This document shows, in pieces, positions 55,351 to 64,000 of a stretch of 64,000 bases of DNA. The notes beneath the pieces were generated by a model. It saw only the letters and a program-made list of their open reading frames with translations, was not told where the DNA came from and searched no databases. Origin of the DNA: Nitratireductor aestuarii (lineage in GTDB: Bacteria; Pseudomonadota; Alphaproteobacteria; Rhizobiales; Rhizobiaceae); NCBI RefSeq assembly GCF_014641695.1, contig NZ_BMIF01000002.1:186001-250000 (forward strand), read 5' to 3'. A program made the translations under genes and the position numbers. The number at the start of each line of letters is the position of its first letter. Position 1 is the stretch's first letter.

Positions 55351-56489
55351 TGGCTGGTGAGCTGGTTCTGAGTAACGCGCGTATCGTTCTGCCTGACGAG
55401 GTCGTTCTGGGTAGCGTTGTCGTGCGCGATGGCAGGATTGCCGAAGTCAGCGAAGGTGTGGCGCGAACCGGCGAGGACATGAACGGCGACTTCATCATCC
55501 CCGGACTGGTGGAGCTGCACACCGATCACATCGAAACCCACTATGCGCCGCGTCCGGGTGTGCGCTGGAACCCCAAGGCAGCCGTGCAGGCGCATGATGC
55601 GCAGATCGCGGCTTCGGGCATCACCACTGTTTTTGACGCGCTCCGCTGCGGTATGGATGATTTTGCGGATCTGACTGGCGATGACATGGGCAAGCTCGCC
55701 GACGCGATTGTCCAGTCGAGTGCTGCGGGCACGTTGCGGGCGGAACATTTCATCCACCTGCGATGCGAGGTTTCGGCACCTGATTGCCTCGATACGTTCG
55801 AAGCGTTCCGCGAATTGCCTGCGATTCGCATGGCTTCGCTCATGGACCATGCGCCGGGTCAGCGGCAGTTCTCATCGCTGGAGAAATACGCCGAATACTA
55901 CCAGAAGAAGCTGAACCTGAATGACGTGGAGTTCCGTCGCTTCTGCGCTGAGCGCGTGCGGCAGTCGGAGGAGAATTCCCGCTCCAACCGCCGGGCCATT
56001 GCCGCAGCCTCTAGCGGGCGGAATATTGTCCTCGCCAGCCACGACGATGCTACGCTTGCCCATGTCGAGGAAGCAATCGGTGATGGTGTGAGCGTGGCAG
56101 AGTTCCCAACGACTATTGAAGCGGCACTGGCCTCCCGCGAAGCCGGCATGGCTGTGCTGATGGGAGCGCCCAATCTTGTGCGCGGTGGGTCACACTCCGG
56201 CAATGTCTCTGCGCGGGAGCTGGCGGAGCGCGGCTGTCTCGACATTCTCTCTTCGGACTACATTCCGTTCAGTCTGCTGCAGGCGGGCTTCCTGGTGAGC
56301 GAACTCATCGATGGGGTGAGCCTGCCGCAAGGCATTGCCATGGTGACGCGCAATCCTGCCCGGGCGGCCGGGCTGACGGATCGTGGCGCGATCGAAGCGG
56401 GCATGCGCGCAGATCTGGTGCGCGTCGAGCTTGGAAATGGTATTCCCGTCGTTAGGTGTGTCTATCGGGAGGGGGTGCGCGTAGCGTGA
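55350..56489 (+). CDS. phnM: Alpha-D-ribose 1-methylphosphonate 5-triphosphate diphosphatase PhnM
   Basis: A 379-residue amidohydrolase-superfamily metal enzyme that releases pyrophosphate from the ribosyl-phosphonate triphosphate intermediate before C-P bond cleavage. Metal-binding PGLVELHTDHIETHYAPRPG lies near residues 50-68 and ASHDDATLAHVEE near residue 230. A late SSDYIPFSLLQ carries the catalytic Asp. The ATG at 55350 overlaps the DUF1045 stop; the longer frame upstream is antisense-like read-through of that gene. phnN follows with a GTGA overlap. Confidence 0.94.
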   Translation: MAGELVLSNARIVLPDEVVLGSVVVRDGRIAEVSEGVARTGEDMNGDFIIPGLVELHTDHIETHYAPRPGVRWNPKAAVQAHDAQIAASGITTVFDALRCGMDDFADLTGDDMGKLADAIVQSSAAGTLRAEHFIHLRCEVSAPDCLDTFEAFRELPAIRMASLMDHAPGQRQFSSLEKYAEYYQKKLNLNDVEFRRFCAERVRQSEENSRSNRRAIAAASSGRNIVLASHDDATLAHVEEAIGDGVSVAEFPTTIEAALASREAGMAVLMGAPNLVRGGSHSGNVSARELAERGCLDILSSDYIPFSLLQAGFLVSELIDGVSLPQGIAMVTRNPARAAGLTDRGAIEAGMRADLVRVELGNGIPVVRCVYREGVRVA

Positions 56490-57112
56490 ATTTCATGATG
56501 TCTGAGCGAACCGATCCGCCAGAGGATTTGATCGGTGGCGGTGTCGTCGTAGCCGTTGTTGGCCCGTCGGGCGCAGGCAAGGATTCAGTGATGAACCATG
56601 CCCGCGAGCGGCTGGGCGACCTTGCGAAGGACGTTTCCTTCGTCCGCCGCGTCATCACGCGGGAAGCCAACCGCAACACGGAAGACCATGACAGCGTCGA
56701 CGAGGAGAAGTTCCAGCGGATGGTGGCGGAAGGGGCATTCGCCGCGCACTGGTTCGCAAACGGTCTCTCCTACGGGCTTCCCGTTTCCATGGATCGGTTT
56801 GTCGAGGGTGGTGGTATCGTTGTGGCGAATGTTTCACGTGCGGCGATCGTTCAGCTGAGGCAGCGCTATGCGTATGTTCTTCCCGTTGTGATCACCGCGC
56901 CGGCCGACGTGCTGGCGGAGCGATTGCGCAAGCGGGGCCGCGAGGGGACCGAGGCCATTGCGGAGCGGTTGAAGCGTGCGGAAGCCAGCGAATTGGCCGT
57001 TGAAGGCGAGATGACCATCGTCAATGATGGTACTCTGGATGAAGCAAGCGAGAAGTTCATCGCGGCGCTGCGCAAAGCCCGCGCGTGGAGCGATGTCGCC
57101 GATTCACTCTGA
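56486..57112 (+). CDS. phnN: Ribose 1,5-bisphosphate phosphokinase PhnN
   Basis: A 208-residue guanylate-kinase-like enzyme that converts ribose 1,5-bisphosphate to PRPP. The P-loop is VVGPSGAGKDSVMNHA near residues 24-39, then RRVITREANRNTEDHDS and FAAHWFANGLSYGLP typical of PhnN. I start at the GTG at 56486, because GGGAGGGGG lies 10 bases upstream and the codon overlaps the phnM stop. ATGs at 56495 and 56498 are alternatives. It closes the DUF1045-phnM-phnN operon; no phnG-L genes are in the window. Confidence 0.92.
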   Translation: MNFMMSERTDPPEDLIGGGVVVAVVGPSGAGKDSVMNHARERLGDLAKDVSFVRRVITREANRNTEDHDSVDEEKFQRMVAEGAFAAHWFANGLSYGLPVSMDRFVEGGGIVVANVSRAAIVQLRQRYAYVLPVVITAPADVLAERLRKRGREGTEAIAERLKRAEASELAVEGEMTIVNDGTLDEASEKFIAALRKARAWSDVADSL

Positions 57113-57200
57113 GATCCTGTTCGAAGAAGATGTTCAAGGCTGGAACCATCGACTGTTAAACACGTTGGAATGACAACGATCACAGCAGAGGAACCAGATC

Positions 57201-57398
57201 ATGAATTGGAACCAGGTCGAAGGTAATTGGGAAGAGTTCAAGGGCAAGGTGCAGAAGCAGTGGGGCAAGCTCACCAACGATGATCTTGATGTTATCAAGG
57301 GTAATCGCAAGGAGCTCTCCGGTAAACTGCAGAAGCACTATGGAAAGGCTCAGGAAGACGTAGAACGCGAGATCGACGACTGGTCGAGCCGGCTCTAA
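57201..57398 (+). CDS. CsbD family stress-response protein
   Basis: A 65-residue hydrophilic protein matching the CsbD family over its full length: MNWNQVEGNWEEFKGKVQKQ, WGKLTNDDLDVIKGNRKELSG and a helical end. CsbD proteins are induced in stationary phase or by general stress in many bacteria. Their mechanism is unknown. It has a GAGGAA ribosome-binding site 9 bases upstream. It stands alone, with a strong terminator just after it. Confidence 0.93.
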   Translation: MNWNQVEGNWEEFKGKVQKQWGKLTNDDLDVIKGNRKELSGKLQKHYGKAQEDVEREIDDWSSRL

Positions 57399-57421
57399 AC
57401 TCTTGGTCTAGCTGATCAATG

Positions 57422-57455
57422 ATGGCCTGCGGCTGAAGAAGCCGCAGGCCATTTT
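57422..57455. terminator. Bidirectional terminator between CsbD gene and znuA
   Basis: A 13-bp stem ATGGCCTGCGGCT (57422-57434) with AGCCGCAGGCCAT (57440-57452) encloses a 5-base loop, followed by TTTT on the + strand. It separates the convergent csbD-like and znuA genes. Confidence 0.85.
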
Positions 57456-58388
57456 CTATTGCGCCATGCAATCCACGAAGGACGTGGCGAGGCTTTCGAT
57501 CATGTTGAAATAGAGGTCGGGGCCGTCTTCCAGGTTCGCACCGAGCGGGTCGAGCTGGCCTGCCTTGGCATTCGTACCCTCGGTCACCACGGTGACGATC
57601 CTCGGCTCAAACTGCGGTTCGGCGAAGACGCAGGCTGCATTCGCTGACGCAATTTTCTCCTGGATTTCCTTGACGCGCTGGGCGCTTGGCGGCGCCTCCG
57701 GATTGACGCTGATGCTTCCGGCCGGCTGGAGCCCGAAACGGTCTTCAAAGTAGTGATAGGCGTCGTGGAAGACGATGAAGCGCTTTTCCTTCACGCTCGC
57801 AAGCCTGGCGTTCGTCTCCTCGATCAATGTTGCGAGACGCTGGTCCACCGCTTCTGCATTCTGCTCATACGTCGAAGCATTGGTAGGATCAGCCTCAGAG
57901 AGCGTCTTTGCCACTTGCTTCACGATCACCCGCGCATTTTCAGGATCAAGCCAGAGGTGCATGTCCTTGCTGCCGTGATCGTGATCGTGATCTTCATGCG
58001 CGTCATGATCATGGTCATGGTGCTCGAATGATCCGCCTTCGCGAACATCAAGCAGGGTCAGGCCTTGCGTTTCCGACAAGGTGACGACAGTAGCGTTCGC
58101 CGCGAGCGACTCGAGCGGTTTTGTAAGAAACGTCTCCAGTTCATCACCGACCCAGAAGACCACCTTCGCCCCTTCAAGCATCCGGGCTTCCGAGGGGCGG
58201 AGCGAATAGGTGTGTGGAGAACCGGCGCCCTTCACCAGTAGATCCGGCTTTCCGGTATCACCCATGACAGCGGCAACAAGCGAGTGGATCGGCTTGATGG
58301 AGGCTACGACGCCGTCCATCGCCATAGTGGAACTGGCAAGAAAGATGCTGGCGAATGCGGTGGCGGCGGTGAGCTTTAGGGTTTTCAT
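57456..58388 (-). CDS. znuA: Zinc ABC transporter substrate-binding protein ZnuA
   Basis: A 310-residue periplasmic zinc-binding protein of the cluster A-I family. The signal peptide (TAATAFASIFLASSTMA) is followed by IKPIHSLVAAVMGD with a zinc His and GAGSPHTYSLRPSEA with a second. The flexible metal loop at about residues 121-136 contains 8 His among Asp/Glu, and DMHLWLDPENA supplies a third His ligand. The His/acidic loop indicates zinc rather than manganese. It is divergent from znuC, sharing an 86-base region with two Zur-like boxes. Confidence 0.95.
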   Translation of the reverse strand: MKTLKLTAATAFASIFLASSTMAMDGVVASIKPIHSLVAAVMGDTGKPDLLVKGAGSPHTYSLRPSEARMLEGAKVVFWVGDELETFLTKPLESLAANATVVTLSETQGLTLLDVREGGSFEHHDHDHDAHEDHDHDHGSKDMHLWLDPENARVIVKQVAKTLSEADPTNASTYEQNAEAVDQRLATLIEETNARLASVKEKRFIVFHDAYHYFEDRFGLQPAGSISVNPEAPPSAQRVKEIQEKIASANAACVFAEPQFEPRIVTVVTEGTNAKAGQLDPLGANLEDGPDLYFNMIESLATSFVDCMAQ

Positions 58389-58400
58389 CGTGCCTCTGTA

Positions 58401-58415
58401 TGTAATAACATAACG
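58401..58415. promoter_or_regulatory. Zur-like operator 1 (znuA side)
   Basis: TGTAATAACATAACG matches the alphaproteobacterial Zur consensus as I recall it (TGTTATANTATAACA) at 11 of 14 informative positions. It lies 13 bases upstream of the znuA ATG. Confidence 0.55.
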
Positions 58416-58423
58416 TCCAGTTG

Positions 58424-58438
58424 TGTTATGCTATAACG
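58424..58438. promoter_or_regulatory. Zur-like operator 2 (znuC side)
   Basis: TGTTATGCTATAACG matches the recalled consensus TGTTATANTATAACA at 12 of 14 informative positions. Its centre is 23 bases from that of operator 1. It lies 37 bases upstream of the znuC ATG, so both divergent promoters could be repressed together. Confidence 0.65.
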
Positions 58439-58474
58439 TATGGCATAGGGTGCTGCAAGACAGCGGGAACAAAA

Positions 58475-59332
58475 ATGCGCGCAGACCACGGCAAGTCAGA
58501 AACCCTGGTGGAACTTTCCAATGCGGGGCTCCATCGCGGCGGGCGCTGGCTCGTGCGCGGTGTGGATCTTGCGGTTCGCCGCGGCGAGATTGTCACGCTC
58601 ATCGGCCCGAACGGGTCCGGCAAGAGCACCACGATCAAGATGGCGCTGGGCATCTGGAAACCCGATGAGGGCGCCGTGAAGTCCAAGCCGGCCCTGCGCG
58701 TCGGCTATGTACCGCAGAAGGTGGCGATCGACTGGACGCTGCCGCTGTCGGTCGAGCGGCTGATGACGCTCACCGGGCCGCTGCCAGAGTCGCGCATCCG
58801 GGAAGCCATGCAGGCGGCGGGTATAGAACATCGCGCCAAGGCTGAAGTGCAGACACTTTCTGGAGGTGAGTTTCAGCGCGCGCTGCTGGCGCGTGCGCTC
58901 GCCCGTGAGCCGGAGCTTCTCGTGCTGGACGAACCCGTTCAGGGCGTGGACTTTACCGGCGAGATCGCAATCTACCAGCTCATCCGCGAGATCCGCGATA
59001 GGATCGGTTGCGGCATTCTTCTGATCTCTCACGACCTCCATGTGGTAATGGCGGAGACGGATACGGTGGTTTGCCTGAATGGCCACGTCTGCTGTCGCGG
59101 TGCACCCGCGCAGGTGCTGGAAAGCCCGGAATATGTTCGCCTGTTTGGTGCTCGCGCTGCCGAGACACTGGCGATCTACCGGCATCATCACGACCATACG
59201 CATCTTGCCGATGGAACGGTGCGGCTGGCGGACGGAACAATTACCGACAGCTGTGGGCATGACGACCATCATCATCACCACCATCATGACCATGATCACT
59301 CGCATGGGCATCAGCACAAGGGAGACGCGTGA
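58475..59332 (+). CDS. znuC: Zinc ABC transporter ATP-binding protein ZnuC
   Basis: A 285-residue ATPase of the ZnuABC importer. Walker A is IGPNGSGKSTTIKMA near residue 42, the signature TLSGGEFQRALLARALA near residue 130, and Walker B ELLVLDEPVQGVDF. The last about 24 residues are a His-rich tail (13 His with Asp), absent from E. coli ZnuC and likely a zinc-binding or sensing element. The ATG at 58475 was chosen over a frame opening at 58421, which would put the Zur box inside the gene. The stop overlaps the znuB start. Confidence 0.94.
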   Translation: MRADHGKSETLVELSNAGLHRGGRWLVRGVDLAVRRGEIVTLIGPNGSGKSTTIKMALGIWKPDEGAVKSKPALRVGYVPQKVAIDWTLPLSVERLMTLTGPLPESRIREAMQAAGIEHRAKAEVQTLSGGEFQRALLARALAREPELLVLDEPVQGVDFTGEIAIYQLIREIRDRIGCGILLISHDLHVVMAETDTVVCLNGHVCCRGAPAQVLESPEYVRLFGARAAETLAIYRHHHDHTHLADGTVRLADGTITDSCGHDDHHHHHHHDHDHSHGHQHKGDA

Positions 59333-60138
59333 TGCTGGATGATTTCTTCACGCGCGCGCTCATCGCCGGTGTCGGCATCGCGCTGGCGGCGGGGCCGCTC
59401 GGCTGCTTCGTCGTCTGGCGGCGGATGGCCTATTTCGGCGACACCATGGCCCATTCGGCACTGCTCGGCGTCGCGCTGGCGGTCATGTTCCAGATCAATG
59501 TCGTTGCAGGCGTTTTCGTGGTCGCGACTGTCGCCTCGCTCGCACTGCTGCTGCTGCAAAAGCAGGAAGCGCTCTCAACGGATGCGTTGCTCGGCATTCT
59601 GTCCCACTCCACGCTCGCCATCGGTCTCGTTATGGTTGCCTTCATGAGCACCGTCCGGTTCGACCTGATGGGCCTGCTGTTCGGCGATATTCTCGCCGTC
59701 TCGAAGCTTGACCTCGCGCTGATCTGGGGCGGCGGGGCTGCAGTGCTCGCCATCCTGGCGTGGCTCTGGAAGCCGCTGCTTGCCGCGACGGTCAATCCGG
59801 AGATCGCCGAAGCCGAGGGGCTTCGCCCGGAACGCGCACGGATCATCTTCATGCTGCTGATGGCGGCCGTGATCGCGATCGCGATGAAGGTCGTCGGCAT
59901 CATGCTCATCACGTCGCTGCTGATCATTCCGGCGGCAACGGCGCGGCGGCTTTCCGCAACGCCCGAAATGATGGCTATCGTTGCGGCGCTGGCCGGAGCT
60001 GTAGCCGTGGTCGTGGGCCTAACCGGCTCCCTGCAGTTCGATACGCCGTCCGGTCCCTCGATCGTGGTGGCGGCGCTTTTGCTTTTCCTCCTCAGCATTG
60101 CCCGGCTCCCATGGCGGGGCCGGCGGGAGACCATCTGA
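59332..60138 (+). CDS. znuB: Zinc ABC transporter permease ZnuB
   Basis: A 268-residue membrane permease of the ABC-3 family with about seven or eight helices. Family segments are GPLGCFVVWRRMAYFGDTM near residues 23-41, MAHSALLGVALAV, LLGILSHSTLAIGLV and MLITSLLIIPAATARRLS. ATG 59332 overlaps the znuC stop (TGATG); a GTG one codon earlier is inside znuC. The zur gene starts 2 bases after its stop, so zinc uptake and its repressor are co-transcribed. Confidence 0.95.
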   Translation: MLDDFFTRALIAGVGIALAAGPLGCFVVWRRMAYFGDTMAHSALLGVALAVMFQINVVAGVFVVATVASLALLLLQKQEALSTDALLGILSHSTLAIGLVMVAFMSTVRFDLMGLLFGDILAVSKLDLALIWGGGAAVLAILAWLWKPLLAATVNPEIAEAEGLRPERARIIFMLLMAAVIAIAMKVVGIMLITSLLIIPAATARRLSATPEMMAIVAALAGAVAVVVGLTGSLQFDTPSGPSIVVAALLLFLLSIARLPWRGRRETI

Positions 60139-60139
60139 A

Positions 60140-60550
60140 ATGACAGCCCTGTCGCATCCTGATCTGACCCGGAACCAGGCCCTTGTGCTGAAGGCGCTAG
60201 ACAGCGCCGAGGGACCGCTTGGCGCCTACGCCATTCTTGACGCGCTGCGAGACAAGGGTTTTCGGGCGCCGCTGCAGGTCTATCGCGCGCTCGACAAGCT
60301 GTTGGAGTTCGGTCTCGTACATCGCCTCGAGAGCATCAATGCGTTCGTCGCCTGCGCGCACCCGGAATGCCATGCGCATTCAACCATCGCCTTCGCGATC
60401 TGCGAGAAGTGCGGGAAGGTGTCGGAGTTCGGCGACAAGGAAGTGGAGGGACGGCTCGAAAGCTGGGCCAGGGCGCACAACTTCAAGGCCTCGAAGACGA
60501 CGATCGAGATCCGCGGCCGCTGTGAAAAATGCGCCGAAGAGGCGGCTTGA
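60140..60550 (+). CDS. zur: Zinc uptake regulator Zur (Fur family)
   Basis: A 136-residue Fur-family repressor. The winged helix includes YAILDALRDKGFRAPLQVYRAL near residues 26-47. The dimerisation domain has HPECHAHSTIAFAICEKCG and a second CEKC near the C-terminus, which together form the structural zinc site (two CxxC pairs). Position after znuB, and Zur-like boxes before znuA and znuC, support Zur rather than Fur or Mur. It should repress znuABC when zinc is plentiful. ATG 60140 is the start consistent with the family; the frame is open upstream into znuB. Confidence 0.93.
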   Translation: MTALSHPDLTRNQALVLKALDSAEGPLGAYAILDALRDKGFRAPLQVYRALDKLLEFGLVHRLESINAFVACAHPECHAHSTIAFAICEKCGKVSEFGDKEVEGRLESWARAHNFKASKTTIEIRGRCEKCAEEAA

Positions 60551-60560
60551 CCCGCAAATG

Positions 60561-60586
60561 AAAAGAGCGCCCCGAGAGGCGCCCTT
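60561..60586 (-). terminator. Terminator after the NDUFA9-like gene
   Basis: On the reverse strand AAGGGCGCC pairs with GGCGCTCTT (60563-60571 with 60578-60586, one mismatch), with a 6-base loop and a TTTT tract at 60561-60564. It lies 7 bases after the stop at 60593 and also faces zur. Confidence 0.55.
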
Positions 60587-60592
60587 AAAGTT

Positions 60593-61561
60593 TCAGGCCT
60601 GCGGCTGCGTGAACTGGCCGGTCGGACGGTAGGTCCAAAGATAGGTCGGCAGGATCGCGTGCAGCGAGTGGCGCTCGACACCCATGGCCTCCAGCGTGCG
60701 GCCTTCACCCTTGGCTGCATCAGAAACGACATTGTCGGTCTGCAGCATGTTCACCTGATCAACCGTCAGAAGCGGCTTCGGCAGCATGCCGAGGATGCTC
60801 GCCTGAAGGCGGGCGATCGACCACGGGATGGATACGAGCATCTTCTTGCGGCCGATGATCTCCAGCATGTCTTCCATGCACTCGCGGAACGTCAGGACGT
60901 GCGGTCCGCCGAGTTCGTAGGTGCCAGCGGCAAGCTCGCCGTCAGCCGCCTTCGCGTAGGCTTCGGCAACGTCAGCTGCATAGACCGGCTGGAATTTGGT
61001 GTGTCCGCCGCCGATCAGCGGAATGAAGGGCGACAAGCGGGCCATGTTGGCGAAGCGGTTGAAGAACTGGTCTTCCGGGCCGAACACGATGGATGGGCGC
61101 ATGATGACGGCATCCGGCATGGCCTTCAGCACGGCCTGTTCGCCATGGGCCTTGCTGCGGGCGTAACCGGCAGAAGACTGGATGTCGGCACCGATTGCCG
61201 AAGTGTGGGTCAGTGTTGCGCCAGCAGCTGCGGCTGCTTCAGCAACGGCGCGGGCGCCTGCCACGTGGAGCGCGCCGTAGTTCTGGCGGCCCGACTCGTA
61301 GAGGATGCCGACGAGGTTGATGACGTGGTCCGCACCGGCGACAGCGCGATCCACCGACCAGCGGTAGCGCAAGTTCGCCTGGATCGGCTGCACCTGACCC
61401 ATGTTGCCGAGGGTCTGGACCCAGATTGCCCTGTGCGGATCGCGACAGGCCACGCGAACACGATATCCCCGGCGCGCAAGCGCCTGTACGACGTAGCGGC
61501 CAAGGAAGCCGGTACCGCCGAAAACCGTTACAAGCTTGGGTTTATCGCTGATCATGACCAT
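60593..61561 (-). CDS. Complex I NDUFA9-subunit-family NAD(P)-binding protein
   Basis: A 322-residue atypical SDR. The Rossmann motif VFGGTGFLGRYVVQAL lies near residues 12-27, VINLVGILYESGRQNYG near residue 80, HTSAIGADIQSSAGYARSKAHGE near residue 125 (Tyr and Lys) and MRPSIVFGPEDQFFNRFA near residue 152. Alphaproteobacterial homologues of mitochondrial NDUFA9 are associated with complex I or quinone-related functions; this one's activity is not known. Start at 61561; ATG 61555 is an alternative. It is divergent from gyrB, with 228 bases between. Confidence 0.88.
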   Translation of the reverse strand: MVMISDKPKLVTVFGGTGFLGRYVVQALARRGYRVRVACRDPHRAIWVQTLGNMGQVQPIQANLRYRWSVDRAVAGADHVINLVGILYESGRQNYGALHVAGARAVAEAAAAAGATLTHTSAIGADIQSSAGYARSKAHGEQAVLKAMPDAVIMRPSIVFGPEDQFFNRFANMARLSPFIPLIGGGHTKFQPVYAADVAEAYAKAADGELAAGTYELGGPHVLTFRECMEDMLEIIGRKKMLVSIPWSIARLQASILGMLPKPLLTVDQVNMLQTDNVVSDAAKGEGRTLEAMGVERHSLHAILPTYLWTYRPTGQFTQPQA

Positions 61562-61684
61562 AGATGCCTCGAGGTGGGCTCAACATAAATCTTCAGGCCG
61601 CTTCATAATCCCCTTTGCTGCCAAACGCAAAGGGTAGAAGCACTTCGAAATTCCCCGATACCCCCAATTGATTCGGGGCTGAAA

Positions 61685-61713
61685 CTTGGAAAAATGAGCT
61701 GAAAAGCCTATAT
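61685..61713 (+). promoter_or_regulatory. Candidate housekeeping promoter of gyrB
   Basis: CTTGGA (61685-61690), a spacer of exactly 17 bases, and CTATAT (61708-61713) match the rhizobial sigma70 consensus CTTGAC-N17-CTATAT at 11 of 12 positions. The start would be near 61720, giving a 5' leader of about 70 bases. Confidence 0.7.
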
Positions 61714-61777
61714 GTTAGCTGTGCGAAGGCCCTCGATTCGTCGCGCTCCTGCGATGCCTTCAGAAAAGCCTCCATGA

Positions 61778-64000
<2,223 letters not shown>

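Overview
The window is a chromosomal segment of an alphaproteobacterium of the Hyphomicrobiales, most likely Rhizobiaceae. This rests on gene content and family resemblance: glnD-murJ-trpS order, ActS/ActR, a Ctp/Tad pilus cluster, cysG-DUF2849-cysI, a host-attachment-family protein, an Omp25/31-type barrel, a class II aroA, an apparent alpha-r14 (NfeR1-like) small RNA and short palindromic elements of the rhizobial intergenic type. No species can be fixed. Coding density is high and composition even. I see no prophage, insertion sequence, integrase, CRISPR array or plasmid function.

Layout. 1-5.1 kb: end of glnD, then murJ, trpS, a universal stress protein and a NifU-type Fe-S scaffold, all forward. 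5.1-11 kb: an L,D-transpeptidase lipoprotein, MmcB-type DNA repair nuclease, the redox pair actR/actS and helicase hrpB. 11-18.9 kb: a reverse-strand tad/ctp operon (cpaB, cpaC, cpaD, cpaE, cpaF/tadA, tadB, tadC) with no pilin, prepilin peptidase or tadD/E/F beside it. 19-25.6 kb: a small unknown gene, rpsU, the assimilatory sulfate reduction operon cysG-DUF2849-cysI-cysH-DUF934 and a host-attachment-family protein. 25.6-32 kb: outer-membrane barrel, a three-hairpin CCUCC-loop sRNA, an RlpA-like protein, uppP, a GST, queG, a sugar-epimerase-like protein and the endopeptidase mepA. 32-39.3 kb: glk, an MsbA-type ABC exporter, dapB, gpmA, a CysZ-like membrane protein, adenosine kinase and a TRIC-type channel. 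39.4-47 kb: hrcA-grpE (reverse), then rph, a VOC protein, rdgB, hemW, rsmI, yraN, and a convergent cytochrome P450. 47-54.4 kb: a small unknown gene, tRNA-Ala(GGC), a TIGR02300 acidic protein, aroA-cmk-rpsA, coaBC and rpe. 54.6-57.4 kb: DUF1045-phnM-phnN without the C-P lyase core, then a CsbD protein. 57.4-64 kb: znuA divergent from znuC-znuB-zur, an NDUFA9-like protein, and gyrB running off the end.

How the genes work together. Clear functional units are sulfate assimilation (siroheme synthesis, sulfite reductase, APS-type reductase), zinc uptake with its own Zur regulator and two Zur-like operators between znuA and znuC, the Tad secretion machine, the heat-shock pair hrcA/grpE, and envelope/peptidoglycan functions scattered through the window (murJ, L,D-transpeptidase, rlpA-like, uppP, mepA).

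The most interesting signals are non-coding: the sRNA with three anti-Shine-Dalgarno loops (26.64-26.76 kb), a perfect CtrA-type box before mepA, an Irr/ICE-like box before the NifU-type gene, a structured leader before rpsA, repeated TTACCGT elements before a small unknown gene, and a 39-bp palindrome present twice. I did not find a clearly novel multi-gene system. The best candidates for undescribed biology are these regulatory elements and the unknown small genes.
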